A stretch of 64,000 bases of DNA from Nitrospira sp. LK70 (GTDB lineage Bacteria > Nitrospirota > Nitrospiria > Nitrospirales > Nitrospiraceae): assembly GCA_011090425.1 (NCBI GenBank), contig PHGD01000007.1, positions 1-64,000 on the forward strand, given 5' to 3'. The position numbers and the translations under genes are program-made. This document shows, piece after piece, positions 9,181 through 17,064 of this stretch. Position 1 is the stretch's first letter. Each line of letters begins with the position of its first letter. Below the pieces are notes generated by a model, which was given only the letters and a program-made list of their open reading frames with translations, was not told the origin of the DNA and ran no database searches.

Positions 9181-9212
9181 TCGGGCTGGGACTATTGCCC
9201 GACCCAGCCCGA
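9181..9212 (+). terminator. Hairpin after flgE, possible terminator without a T-run
   Basis: Perfect 10-bp stem: TCGGGCTGGG at 9181-9190 pairs with CCCAGCCCGA at 9203-9212 around a 12-nt loop. The following sequence is C/T-mixed rather than a U-tract, so it may act with Rho or as a 3'-end stabiliser. Confidence 0.55.
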
Positions 9213-9409
9213 CCTCTCTCCCTATCCCCGCTCCAACGTCCGCCCATTGTCCGAGTTTACCCATCTCTCACGTCAGATTCTTGACTAGAGCGTCAAGGGG
9301 CCGCCCGACAGCGAGCTATTCTTCCTGCACGTTAGGAAAATTCCAAATAGGATCCTCGCCAAGTGCATTGATTCACGATCTCTTTTGACCAGGGGTTTCA
9401 GCGGCATAG

Positions 9410-9425
9410 TGGCATATCCATTGCA
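9410..9425 (+). promoter_or_regulatory. Sigma-54 promoter of the fliL operon
   Basis: TGGCATATCCATTGCA matches the RpoN consensus with exact -24 GG to -12 GC spacing (TGGCA...TTGCA). It ends 39 bp before the fliL ATG and follows the flgE hairpin, so it is well placed to start the fliL-to-fliA export operon. Confidence 0.75.
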
Positions 9426-9464
9426 GTCTCCCCACCGGGCCACTGAGTCAATCGAGGAGGAGTT

Positions 9465-10016
9465 ATGGCAGATGTAGCCGCGGCCGATGAAAAAACCTCA
9501 GTAGCGGCCTCCGCTCCGGTATTCCCCCTCAAACTGCTCATTATCGTATCGGTTGTTGCCTTGGTCTTCGGTGTCGGCGGAGCGTTTGTGGTGGTCAAGT
9601 TCCTGGGAGGATCAAACAAAGGTGCTGAAAACTCAGAGGAGCAAAAGGCCGACGCTGAGGCAAAGGCAGACTCCAAGAGCGAGGCCGGTGGAAAACATGG
9701 TCAGGCCTCTGCGCCGGGCGTCATGTTCGACTTGGACCCCTTCATCGTCAACCTGGCCGACACGTCCGATGTTCGGTACTTGAAGTTGACCCTCAAACTT
9801 GAGGTGGACAGTGAAGCCGTCGCTGCCGAGCTATCCGCCCGCATCCCTCAGATGCGGGATGCCATCCTCGTCCTGCTCAGCAGCAAGGACGTCAATGCGA
9901 TCAGAACGACCCAGGGGAAATTCCAGCTGCGCGATGAAATTACACAGCGCACCAACGGCCTCCTGAAGAAACCAGGCGTTCGATCCGTCTATTTCACTGA
10001 ATTCGTCGTTCAGTAA
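9465..10016 (+). CDS. fliL: Flagellar basal-body-associated protein FliL
   Basis: 183 residues. FliL is a single-pass inner-membrane protein that surrounds the stator and supports torque. A membrane helix lies at about residues 24-45 (LLIIVSVVALVFGVGGAFVV), followed by a charged Ala/Glu/Lys linker and the periplasmic stomatin-like domain (FIVNLADTSDVRYLKLTLKL, IRTTQGKFQLRDEITQRTN). The ATG follows a strong GAGGAGG site. First gene of the putative sigma-54-driven export operon, 10 bases before fliM. Confidence 0.93.
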   Translation: MADVAAADEKTSVAASAPVFPLKLLIIVSVVALVFGVGGAFVVVKFLGGSNKGAENSEEQKADAEAKADSKSEAGGKHGQASAPGVMFDLDPFIVNLADTSDVRYLKLTLKLEVDSEAVAAELSARIPQMRDAILVLLSSKDVNAIRTTQGKFQLRDEITQRTNGLLKKPGVRSVYFTEFVVQ

Positions 10017-10026
10017 CAGCGGCACG

Positions 10027-11001
10027 ATGGACAAGATTCTCTCACAAGACGAAATCGATGCGCTCTTGAAGGGCGTCGTCTCGGGTGAAGTGGAGACGGC
10101 TCCGAAGGAAGCTGTTCCGGACGCAAGAGGTGTCAAGGGATACGATCTGTTCAACCAGGAACGGATCATCCGCGGGCGGATGCCGACCATGGAGATGATC
10201 AACGACCGATTCATTCGCCGCCAATCAGTCGTCTGGACCGGCATGTTTCGGGAGGCCATCGAGTTCGCCGTCGTTGGGACGCAGGTGATCAAGTTCGGCG
10301 AGTTTCTGAAGAAAGTTCCGATGCCCTCCTCGCTGAACGTGTTCCATATGGCTCCGTTACGAGGGAGCGCGCTTTTCGTGATGGAAGCGTTCCTGGTGTA
10401 CCTGGTCATGGACTATTTTTTTGGTGGGAAAGGTCAGACCCAAGTGAAGCCCGAGGGGCGGGACTTTACGCCGGTCCAACAAAGGATCATCAAGAAGCTG
10501 TTGCTGCACTCGCTTGTCGATCTGGAAAAAGCCTGGCATGCCGTTCTGCCGGTCAAGGTGGAGTATGTGCGTTCTGAGAGCAACCCGCAGTTCGCGATGG
10601 TGGTGACCTCGTCGGAAATTGTCGTCGTGGTCACGTTGCAGGTCATCTTGGGAGAAAGGGACAGCGAACTGTACATCGTCTATCCCTACAGCATGCTTGA
10701 GCCGATCAAAGAGAAACTCTATTCCGGCCTCGTCTCCGATCAGGTCGATCAAAACGGCGAGTGGAATCATCGATTCCGAGAGCGATTACAAGACTGTCCG
10801 CTTCCGATTGCGGTACGGCTGGGAACCGCGACCGTCACGGTAAAGGATGTCATGAATTTTGCCCCCGGAGACGTGATTGTGCTTGACCAGCACCCAGGGG
10901 ACCCTCTCGATTGCTATATCGAGGGGTATCACAAATTTCAAGGTAGCCCGGGAATTTACAAGGGTAATCACGCGTGCCGCGTGGCCAAACTCTTGAACTA
11001 G
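10027..11001 (+). CDS. fliM: Flagellar motor switch protein FliM
   Basis: 324 residues, normal length. FliM forms the middle of the C-ring and binds phospho-CheY. The N-terminal CheY-binding peptide is intact (ILSQDEIDALLKG, residues 4-16). The CheC-like middle domain follows, with the conserved switch region (GRMPTMEMINDRFIRR). The C-terminal SpoA-like domain (PIAVRLGTATVTVKDVMNFAPGD pattern) pairs with FliN. Unlike a typical operon, a 190-bp gap holding a palindromic repeat separates it from fliN. Confidence 0.96.
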   Translation: MDKILSQDEIDALLKGVVSGEVETAPKEAVPDARGVKGYDLFNQERIIRGRMPTMEMINDRFIRRQSVVWTGMFREAIEFAVVGTQVIKFGEFLKKVPMPSSLNVFHMAPLRGSALFVMEAFLVYLVMDYFFGGKGQTQVKPEGRDFTPVQQRIIKKLLLHSLVDLEKAWHAVLPVKVEYVRSESNPQFAMVVTSSEIVVVVTLQVILGERDSELYIVYPYSMLEPIKEKLYSGLVSDQVDQNGEWNHRFRERLQDCPLPIAVRLGTATVTVKDVMNFAPGDVIVLDQHPGDPLDCYIEGYHKFQGSPGIYKGNHACRVAKLLN

Positions 11002-11033
11002 CAGGATGTCGGCAAACCAGGAGATCCAGAAGT

Positions 11034-11166
11034 CCTGCAGGCTGTTCAAAAAGGGTCGTTCGGCAAGGCCGCAGCGAGCGAAGGGGCGAGGCGTGCATTG
11101 GTCGGTACGTTGAGACCCTGAGCGATGCGAGAACGCAGCTGACGGACTTTTTCAACAGCCTGCAAG
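11034..11166. repeat. Palindromic MITE-like repeat between fliM and fliN
   Basis: About 133 bp with imperfect terminal inverted repeats: CCTGCAGGCTGTTCAAAAAG at 11034-11053 pairs with CTTTTTCAACAGCCTGCAA at 11147-11165 with a few mismatches. The interior is GC-rich (GCAAGGCCGCAGCGAGCGA, GAGACCCTGAGCGATGCGAG) and has no frame of interest. From memory, sequences of this type recur in Nitrospira chromosomes; only one copy is visible here. It occupies most of the unusually long fliM-fliN gap and could form a long hairpin in the operon mRNA. Confidence 0.7.
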
Positions 11167-11191
11167 TCGCGACACCACCGAGAGAGTGACC

Positions 11192-11560
11192 ATGGCTGAG
11201 TCAGATTCCGCAATTCGTCCCGAGTCTCAGACGGCCGGTAATCAATCGCCGCAACCGGCCTCATTTCCCCCCGTCCAACAGGCGGAGACGGGAGGGACTC
11301 CGAAGAACATCGACTTTATCCTGGATATTCCAATGAGCATCACTGTGTATGTGGGCTCCACGAAGATGGCCATCCGGGATCTGTTGCAGCTGTCTCAAGG
11401 CTCCGTCATTGAACTGGATAAACTGGCGGGGGAGCCGATGGAAGTGATGGTGAATAACAAACTGGTGGCGCGCGGTGAAGTGGTGGTCGTCAATGAGAAA
11501 TTCGGCATTCGTTTGACCGATGTGGTCAGTGCGGCGGAACGCGTGCAGCAACTTCGCTGA
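11192..11560 (+). CDS. fliN: Flagellar motor switch protein FliN
   Basis: 122 residues from the ATG at 11192; a GTG two codons earlier is possible, but GAGAGAG is better spaced for the ATG. FliN forms the base of the C-ring and helps dock the export ATPase complex. The first ~40 residues are a variable Pro/Gln-rich tail. The SpoA domain follows with the conserved core (FILDIPMSITVYVGSTKMAI, LLQLSQGSVIELDKLAGEP, NNKLVARGEVVVVNEKFGIR). Separated from fliM by the repeat element and followed by fliO after 19 bases. Confidence 0.95.
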   Translation: MAESDSAIRPESQTAGNQSPQPASFPPVQQAETGGTPKNIDFILDIPMSITVYVGSTKMAIRDLLQLSQGSVIELDKLAGEPMEVMVNNKLVARGEVVVVNEKFGIRLTDVVSAAERVQQLR

Positions 11561-11579
11561 ATGATCCGAGGGAGAGGCC

Positions 11580-11987
11580 GTGATTGATTTGTGGGAAAGC
11601 CTGTTACGCACCGTCTCAGCCCTGGCCATCGTACTGGTATTGATGGGGATCGTCACGGTGACGGTCCGTCGATTGATGGGGCAGCGTTTCGGGATCGCCG
11701 GCGGGCGTCCTCTGGTTCGTGTCCTAGCCAGCAGCTACATCGCTCCACGCAAGACGATTGCCCTCGTGTCGGTTGCGGGAGAATATCTGATCGTGGGGAC
11801 GACCCCGACCGATCTTGTCCCCTTGGGACGCATCGGCGATTCCGCTGAATTGCGTGAATTACTCGCTTTCACCGACCAGAAGCTACCTACCGATGCGGCG
11901 CCGGTTCCGCGGGACAGCTTTGCCGCCTGGCTCCGGCGCCTACCGTTCGGCGTCTTTCATTACGACAAGGGACTTCATGACCGATAA
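11580..11987 (+). CDS. fliO: Flagellar export protein FliO
   Basis: 135 residues starting with GTG after a strong GAGGGAGAGG site. FliO helps assemble the FliP pore of the export gate. One membrane helix lies at about residues 10-28 (TVSALAIVLVLMGIVTVTV), followed by a small cytoplasmic domain with the family pattern (VRVLASSYIAPRKTIALVSV, EYLIVGTTPTDLVPLGRI). Family members vary strongly in sequence; position directly before fliP supports the call. The last 11 bases overlap fliP. Confidence 0.85.
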   Translation: MIDLWESLLRTVSALAIVLVLMGIVTVTVRRLMGQRFGIAGGRPLVRVLASSYIAPRKTIALVSVAGEYLIVGTTPTDLVPLGRIGDSAELRELLAFTDQKLPTDAAPVPRDSFAAWLRRLPFGVFHYDKGLHDR

Positions 11988-12744
11988 ATGCGAGCCTCGC
12001 CCCCGCCTATTGGCGGTGATCATTGTCGGAGCGATGGCGCTGCTCGTCCTACCGCCTTCGGAAGCGATGGCGGTCGGCCCCTCGGTGAGCATCGATTTCG
12101 GCGCAGGCGGTCCGAAACAAACCGCCGTGGTGATCCAGATTTTGATCCTCCTCACGGTGCTCTCCTTGGCGCCGGCCTTGTTCATCATGGTGACCTCTTT
12201 TACGAGGATCGTGATCGTGTTGGCCTTTCTCCGGCAAGCTCTGGGAACACAAGCGGTGCCTCCGAATCAAGTCTTACTGTCGTTGGCGCTGTTCTTGACG
12301 ATGTTCATCATGGCTCCCGTGGGCCAAGCCGTCTATCACAATGCGCTGCAACCGCTCATGGCCGAGCAGCTCTCCTATGAAGACGCATGGAAGAAGGGCA
12401 TCGAGCCGGTGCGAAACTTTATGCTGCGCCAGGTGAGAGAGAAGGACCTCGAACTTTTTATCAGGTTGAGCCATGTGCCGAAACCGGACCGTGTTGAGGA
12501 CGTGCCGACCCAGGCGATCATTCCTGCCTTCATTCTGAGCGAACTGCGGATTGCCTTCCAAATCGGGTTCTTAATCTATATTCCGTTTTTGATCGTCGAT
12601 ATGGTCGTCGCCAGCATTCTCATGTCGATGGGTATGATGCTCCTTCCGCCCGTTGTGATCTCTCTGCCGTTCAAGTTGATCTTGTTCGTCTTGGCCGACG
12701 GCTGGTACCTGGTCGTGGGGTCCATGGTGCGGAGTTTTCAGTAG
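11977..12744 (+). CDS. fliP: Flagellar export gate protein FliP
   Basis: 255 residues from the ATG at 11977, which overlaps the fliO end by 11 bases; longer in-frame starts lie inside fliO and would add non-family residues. FliP, with FliQ and FliR, forms the export pore. An N-terminal cleavable signal-like helix (residues ~12-34) is followed by the conserved core (LSLAPALFIMVTSFTRIVIV, FLRQALGTQAVPPNQVL, IPAFILSELRIAFQIGFLIY, PFKLILFVLADGWYLVVGS). Typical length. Confidence 0.96.
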   Translation: MTDKCEPRPRLLAVIIVGAMALLVLPPSEAMAVGPSVSIDFGAGGPKQTAVVIQILILLTVLSLAPALFIMVTSFTRIVIVLAFLRQALGTQAVPPNQVLLSLALFLTMFIMAPVGQAVYHNALQPLMAEQLSYEDAWKKGIEPVRNFMLRQVREKDLELFIRLSHVPKPDRVEDVPTQAIIPAFILSELRIAFQIGFLIYIPFLIVDMVVASILMSMGMMLLPPVVISLPFKLILFVLADGWYLVVGSMVRSFQ

Positions 12745-12799
12745 CGGTGAGTCCTCTGCAGACAGCCGATCGCTGGGTGTCGATTGTGAGGATGACCGA

Positions 12800-13069
12800 A
12801 TGACACCGGAAATGGTGACAGAACTTGGCAGACAAGCGCTGGAAACGACGCTGTTGGTGTCTTCGCCGATTTTGGGACTGAGTTTGTTCATCGGTCTGGC
12901 GGTCAGTGCGCTCCAGGCCATGACCCAACTGAACGAAGCGACGCTCACATTTGTCCCGAAAGTGGTGGCTCTTTTTGTGGCGCTGTTGCTCTTTCTTCCC
13001 TGGATGCTGAACGTCATGACCACCTACATGGCAAACCTTTTGATGAATATTCCCAACTACATCCACTAG
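12800..13069 (+). CDS. fliQ: Flagellar export gate protein FliQ
   Basis: 89 residues, exact family size, two membrane helices. Conserved features include MTPEMVTELGRQALETTLLV near the start, and GLAVSALQAMTQLNEATLTF with FVPKV at the turn between helices. FliQ subunits clamp the FliP/FliR pore. It lies between fliP (55-base gap) and fliR (9-base gap). Confidence 0.95.
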   Translation: MTPEMVTELGRQALETTLLVSSPILGLSLFIGLAVSALQAMTQLNEATLTFVPKVVALFVALLLFLPWMLNVMTTYMANLLMNIPNYIH

Positions 13070-13078
13070 TACGAGACG

Positions 13079-13867
13079 ATGGCGTTGACGCAGACCATCC
13101 AGATTGTCCTCCCGGAATTCCAAGGGTTCTTGGTCCTTATTTCCCGTATCGGGGGGTTGCTGGCTGCGTTGCCGGTCTTGAGCGGCCGAGTTGTTCCTTT
13201 GAAAGTCAAAGTGGCTCTCGTCCTGGCGTTGGGTGTCCTGTTGGCTCCCTTGGTCCCGCTTCCCGCCATGCCCTATGATCCTGTCGCTTTGGCAGCAGGA
13301 CTCGTCAATGAGATGACCATTGGTTTAACGATCGGACTGACCGTTCGATTATTTTTCAGCGCGCTGGAGGTTGCCGGGGAGATGATCGGCGTGCAGATGG
13401 GGTTCGGCGTGGTTCAACTCTTCGATCCGGCGACGGCCGATCACACCTCCATCATCGGCCAATACTTCACGCTCTTGGCCACCCTCATCTTTCTTTCGTT
13501 GAACGGCCATCTGCTTCTGGTGGCCACGATTCTCTCCAGCTATGAGTCTATCCCTGCATTCGGTGCGTCCCTTCCCGGAGGAATGGGAGACGATATCATT
13601 CGCCTCTTTCAGCACATGTTCATGGTGGGGTTGAAATTGGCGGCGCCCGTGCTGGTCGTCATTCTCCTGATCAATATTCTTCTCGCGCTTCTTGGCCGTG
13701 CCGTCAGTCAGATCAACGTGTTTGTCCTGAGTTTTCCCGTCACCATCGCCGGAGGCTTGGCAGTGCTGGGATTGTCCATCCCGTTTGTGGTGGAGCTTCT
13801 TATTCGGGAAATCGAACGGCTGCAATTCACGATCGATGGGATCATGAAAGCGCTGGGACATGGCTGA
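13079..13867 (+). CDS. fliR: Flagellar export gate protein FliR
   Basis: 262 residues with six predicted membrane helices. FliR completes the FliPQR pore. Family landmarks: an early RIGGLLAALPVLSGRVVPLK, then AGEMIGVQMGFGVVQLFDPA, and a C-terminal QINVFVLSFPVTIAGGLAVL. Its last 8 bases overlap the flhB start, which suggests coupled translation; natural FliR-FlhB fusions exist in other bacteria. Confidence 0.95.
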   Translation: MALTQTIQIVLPEFQGFLVLISRIGGLLAALPVLSGRVVPLKVKVALVLALGVLLAPLVPLPAMPYDPVALAAGLVNEMTIGLTIGLTVRLFFSALEVAGEMIGVQMGFGVVQLFDPATADHTSIIGQYFTLLATLIFLSLNGHLLLVATILSSYESIPAFGASLPGGMGDDIIRLFQHMFMVGLKLAAPVLVVILLINILLALLGRAVSQINVFVLSFPVTIAGGLAVLGLSIPFVVELLIREIERLQFTIDGIMKALGHG

Positions 13868-14948
13868 GGACCGAAGCAATAAGACAGAACCAGCGACGCC
13901 GAAACGCAAGGAGGAGGCGCGCAAGAAAGGGCAGATCGCCGTCAGTCGCGATCTGTCTACCGCAGTCATCCTCTTGAGCGGCATCGGACTGCTGGCGGCC
14001 ATGCTGCCGCTCGGCGTTCAGAAAATGACCGAGATGACCCGTCAAGGACTCGCGCTCTCGTTCCCCCTAGGTTTCCGCGAAGGAATGTCGATCGAGCAGG
14101 TGTCCTCCGTCGTCATCCATGCCGGCCTCGCAGTGGTGACGCTGAGTCTCCCCGTCGTGGTGGGCATTCTGGTGATGGGCAGCGCTGCGTCGCTGTTGCA
14201 AACCGGCTTGTTGTGGCGTGCCAATGCCGTTCAACCGGATGTCGAGCGCATCAGCCCGATCAAGGGGCTTTCCCGCTTGTTCTCGCTTCGTTGCGTGATG
14301 GAGCTTCTGAAGGGGCTGCTCAAGATCGCGATCGTGACGGGAATCGGCCTTTGGGTGGCACGGTATGACCTGCTCCAAATTCCGGGGTTGATCGAGTTCG
14401 ATCTCGGTACCGTCCTCCAAGTAACCGGGCGACTCTCGTTGAAAGTCGGATTGACAGTCGCCGGGGCGATCGCGATTCTGGCAGGGCTCGACTATTTCTA
14501 CCAACGTTATGAGTGGGAACGAAGTCTACGGATGTCGAAGGAGGAGGTCAAGGAGGAACACAAGGCCACGGAAGGCGATCCGCTGATCAAGAGTCGAGTG
14601 CGGACCATCCAGCGGGAGATGACGAAGAAACGCATGATGGCCGCCGTGAAGACGGCGGACGTGGTGATTACCAACCCGACACACCTGGCCGTTGCGCTGA
14701 AATATGACACCGCTACGATGGGGGCTCCCGTTGTAGTCGCCAAAGGAGCCGGCTTGGTCGCTGAACGTATTCGTGAGCTGGCTCGACATCACGGAGTACC
14801 GGTCGTCGAACATAAGTTCGTGGCCAGAACGCTGTTCAAACTCGTCGATATCGGCAAAGAGATTCCAAACGAGCTGTACCGCGCGGTCGCGGAGATTCTG
14901 GCGTTTGTGTATCGCGCCAGAGGCATCACCCCATACGGGAATTCATAG
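13860..14948 (+). CDS. flhB: Flagellar export switch protein FlhB
   Basis: 362 residues. FlhB sets substrate specificity of the export gate and self-cleaves. The N-terminal EPATPKRKEEARKKGQIAVS motif is intact, four membrane helices follow, and the cytoplasmic domain carries the autocleavage tetrapeptide NPTH at residues 272-275 (VVITNPTHLAVAL). FliK, whose C-terminus triggers the switch, is encoded in the same cluster. Overlaps fliR by 8 bases; flhA follows after 12. Confidence 0.97.
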   Translation: MAEDRSNKTEPATPKRKEEARKKGQIAVSRDLSTAVILLSGIGLLAAMLPLGVQKMTEMTRQGLALSFPLGFREGMSIEQVSSVVIHAGLAVVTLSLPVVVGILVMGSAASLLQTGLLWRANAVQPDVERISPIKGLSRLFSLRCVMELLKGLLKIAIVTGIGLWVARYDLLQIPGLIEFDLGTVLQVTGRLSLKVGLTVAGAIAILAGLDYFYQRYEWERSLRMSKEEVKEEHKATEGDPLIKSRVRTIQREMTKKRMMAAVKTADVVITNPTHLAVALKYDTATMGAPVVVAKGAGLVAERIRELARHHGVPVVEHKFVARTLFKLVDIGKEIPNELYRAVAEILAFVYRARGITPYGNS

Positions 14949-14960
14949 GATCAGACGGCG

Positions 14961-17057
14961 ATGGCAACAGCAATAGAACCGGTCGAACGAAACCAGCTGA
15001 TCAAGCATCCGGACGTGGTCATATCCGTCGGAGTGGTGGCGATTCTCATGGTGATGCTGCTGCCGTTGCCTCGATTCCTGCTCGATTTGTTGCTGAGTTT
15101 CGACATCACCCTGTCGGTCGTGATTCTGCTCGTTGGACTCCAAGTACGGCGTCCGATCGACTTCTCGGTGTTCCCGTCGGTCCTCTTAATGATCACCTTG
15201 TTCAGGTTGTCCCTCAACATTGCCTCCACCCGTCTCATTTTGCTGCATGGGAACGAAGGGGCAGGGGCTGCAGGGGAAGTCATTCGGGCATTCGGGAATT
15301 TTATCGTCGGGGGCAATTACACGGTCGGCTTGGTGGTGTTCTCCATTCTCGTCATCATCAACTTTGTCGTGGTGACGAAGGGCGCCGGACGCGTGGCGGA
15401 AGTTGCCGCTCGCTTCACCTTGGATGCCATGCCAGGAAAGCAGATGAGCATCGACGCGGATCTGAATGCCGGGCTGATCAATGAAGCGGACGCACGTCGC
15501 CGACGGCGTGAAATTGCGGAAGAGGCGGACTTTTACGGGGCGATGGACGGCGCCAGCAAGTTCGTTCGAGGGGACGCCATCGCCGCCGTCATCATCATAC
15601 TCGTCAACATCGTCGGTGGATTGGCGATCGGTATTCTGCAACAGGGCATGAGCCCGGCACTCGCGGCTCAAACCTATACCATTCTGACGGTCGGTGAGGG
15701 GTTGGTGGCGCAGATTCCCGCCCTGATCGTGTCGACTGCCGCCGGTATTGTTGTGACTCGCGCCGCTTCGGAAACGGATTTGGGAGGCGAGATGACTCGA
15801 CAGCTGTTGATGTCTCCCAAACCGGTGGGCATTGCTGCTGGTATTCTTCTCGCGCTTGGATTGGTACCAGGGCTTCCGCATGTGGCGTTCTTAGCATTAG
15901 GGAGCGCCATCGCCTGGATCGCCTACCACCTCCATCAGCAGGAACAGGTCCAAGCAGCTCCGATTCCCGCTGCTGTCGCTCCGAAGGCCGAGGAAGGCCT
16001 GACCCGAGTGACTCCACTCGACCTCATGGAAGTCCAGGTGGGGTACGGCTTGATAGGACTCGTTGAGGGAACGCAAGGCACAGCGCTTCTCGATCGGATT
16101 AAAGCGCTCCGGCGACAATTTGCGGAATCGATGGGCTTTGTCGTGCCCCCTATCCACATACGTGACAATCTTCAGCTGCGCCCGAACGAATACGCCATCA
16201 TGTTGAAGGGGGTGGAAGTGGCCAAGGCCGACGTTTTACCGGGGAATCTGTTGGCGATTGATCCAGGGACCGGTCAACGGGGTTTGGTGCAGGGCATCCC
16301 GACGAAGGAGCCTGCATTCGGGTTACCGGCGCTCTGGGTACCGGAAGCTGCCAGAGAGCAGGCTCAAATGGCCGGCTATACCGTGGTCGATACGAGTTCG
16401 GCGATCGCCACACATCTGTCTGAATTGATCAAGCGGCATGGCCATGAATTGTTGGGACGGCAGGAAGCTCAAGCCCTGTTGGACGAAATCGGCAAGGCGC
16501 ATCCGAAGCTGGTAGAAGAGCTTATTCCTACGCTGTTGCCGCTCGGAACGGTCGTCAGGGTTCTCGGGAATCTCCTCAAGGAGGGCATTCCCATTCGTGA
16601 CCTACGGTCGATCCTCGAGGCCATTTCTGATCAGGCCGCCAACACCAAGGACGCGGAAGTCCTCACGGAATATGCGAGACAGGCGTTGGCACGAACCATC
16701 ACCAAACAGTATCAAGCGCCTGACGGCAGTTTACAGGTTATCACCTTGGATCCACGACTGGATCGGTCGTTGGCGGAGCAGGCGGCAGCATTGCCGCCCG
16801 GGGCCACGTTGAACCTTGATCCCACCCTCTCGCATAAGCTGTTAACCGGGCTCAAACAAGCAGCTGAACGGGTTGCAGCTCGAGGGCAGCAGCCGATCGT
16901 GCTGTGTTCTCAGGTTGTGCGCCGCCACCTCCGTCGACACAGCGATCGTCTGTTACATAGCGTTCCCGTGATGGGACTCAATGAAGTGGATTCCTTCGTC
17001 CGTCTGCAGTCGCTGGATACGGTGCGGATCGACCTGGAGTTGGCGCAGCCGACATAG
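14961..17057 (+). CDS. flhA: Flagellar export apparatus protein FlhA
   Basis: 698 residues, usual size. The N-terminal half has about eight membrane helices and the conserved FHIPEP-type region between them (LDAMPGKQMSIDADLNAGLI, DARRRRREIAEEADFYGAMD, GASKFVRGDAIA). The C-terminal cytoplasmic half (after residue ~340) forms the nonameric ring that binds chaperone-substrate complexes. FlhA also conducts protons for export. It precedes flhF by only 7 bases. Confidence 0.97.
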   Translation: MATAIEPVERNQLIKHPDVVISVGVVAILMVMLLPLPRFLLDLLLSFDITLSVVILLVGLQVRRPIDFSVFPSVLLMITLFRLSLNIASTRLILLHGNEGAGAAGEVIRAFGNFIVGGNYTVGLVVFSILVIINFVVVTKGAGRVAEVAARFTLDAMPGKQMSIDADLNAGLINEADARRRRREIAEEADFYGAMDGASKFVRGDAIAAVIIILVNIVGGLAIGILQQGMSPALAAQTYTILTVGEGLVAQIPALIVSTAAGIVVTRAASETDLGGEMTRQLLMSPKPVGIAAGILLALGLVPGLPHVAFLALGSAIAWIAYHLHQQEQVQAAPIPAAVAPKAEEGLTRVTPLDLMEVQVGYGLIGLVEGTQGTALLDRIKALRRQFAESMGFVVPPIHIRDNLQLRPNEYAIMLKGVEVAKADVLPGNLLAIDPGTGQRGLVQGIPTKEPAFGLPALWVPEAAREQAQMAGYTVVDTSSAIATHLSELIKRHGHELLGRQEAQALLDEIGKAHPKLVEELIPTLLPLGTVVRVLGNLLKEGIPIRDLRSILEAISDQAANTKDAEVLTEYARQALARTITKQYQAPDGSLQVITLDPRLDRSLAEQAAALPPGATLNLDPTLSHKLLTGLKQAAERVAARGQQPIVLCSQVVRRHLRRHSDRLLHSVPVMGLNEVDSFVRLQSLDTVRIDLELAQPT

Positions 17058-17064
17058 ATAAACC

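Larger units (their letters stand above)
9166..9464. other. Intergenic region flgE-fliL
   Basis: 299 bases without a gene. It holds a strong hairpin at 9181-9212 and a sigma-54 promoter at 9410-9425 with the fliL ribosome site (GAGGAGG) downstream. Nothing else is recognisable between 9213 and 9409. Confidence 0.7.
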
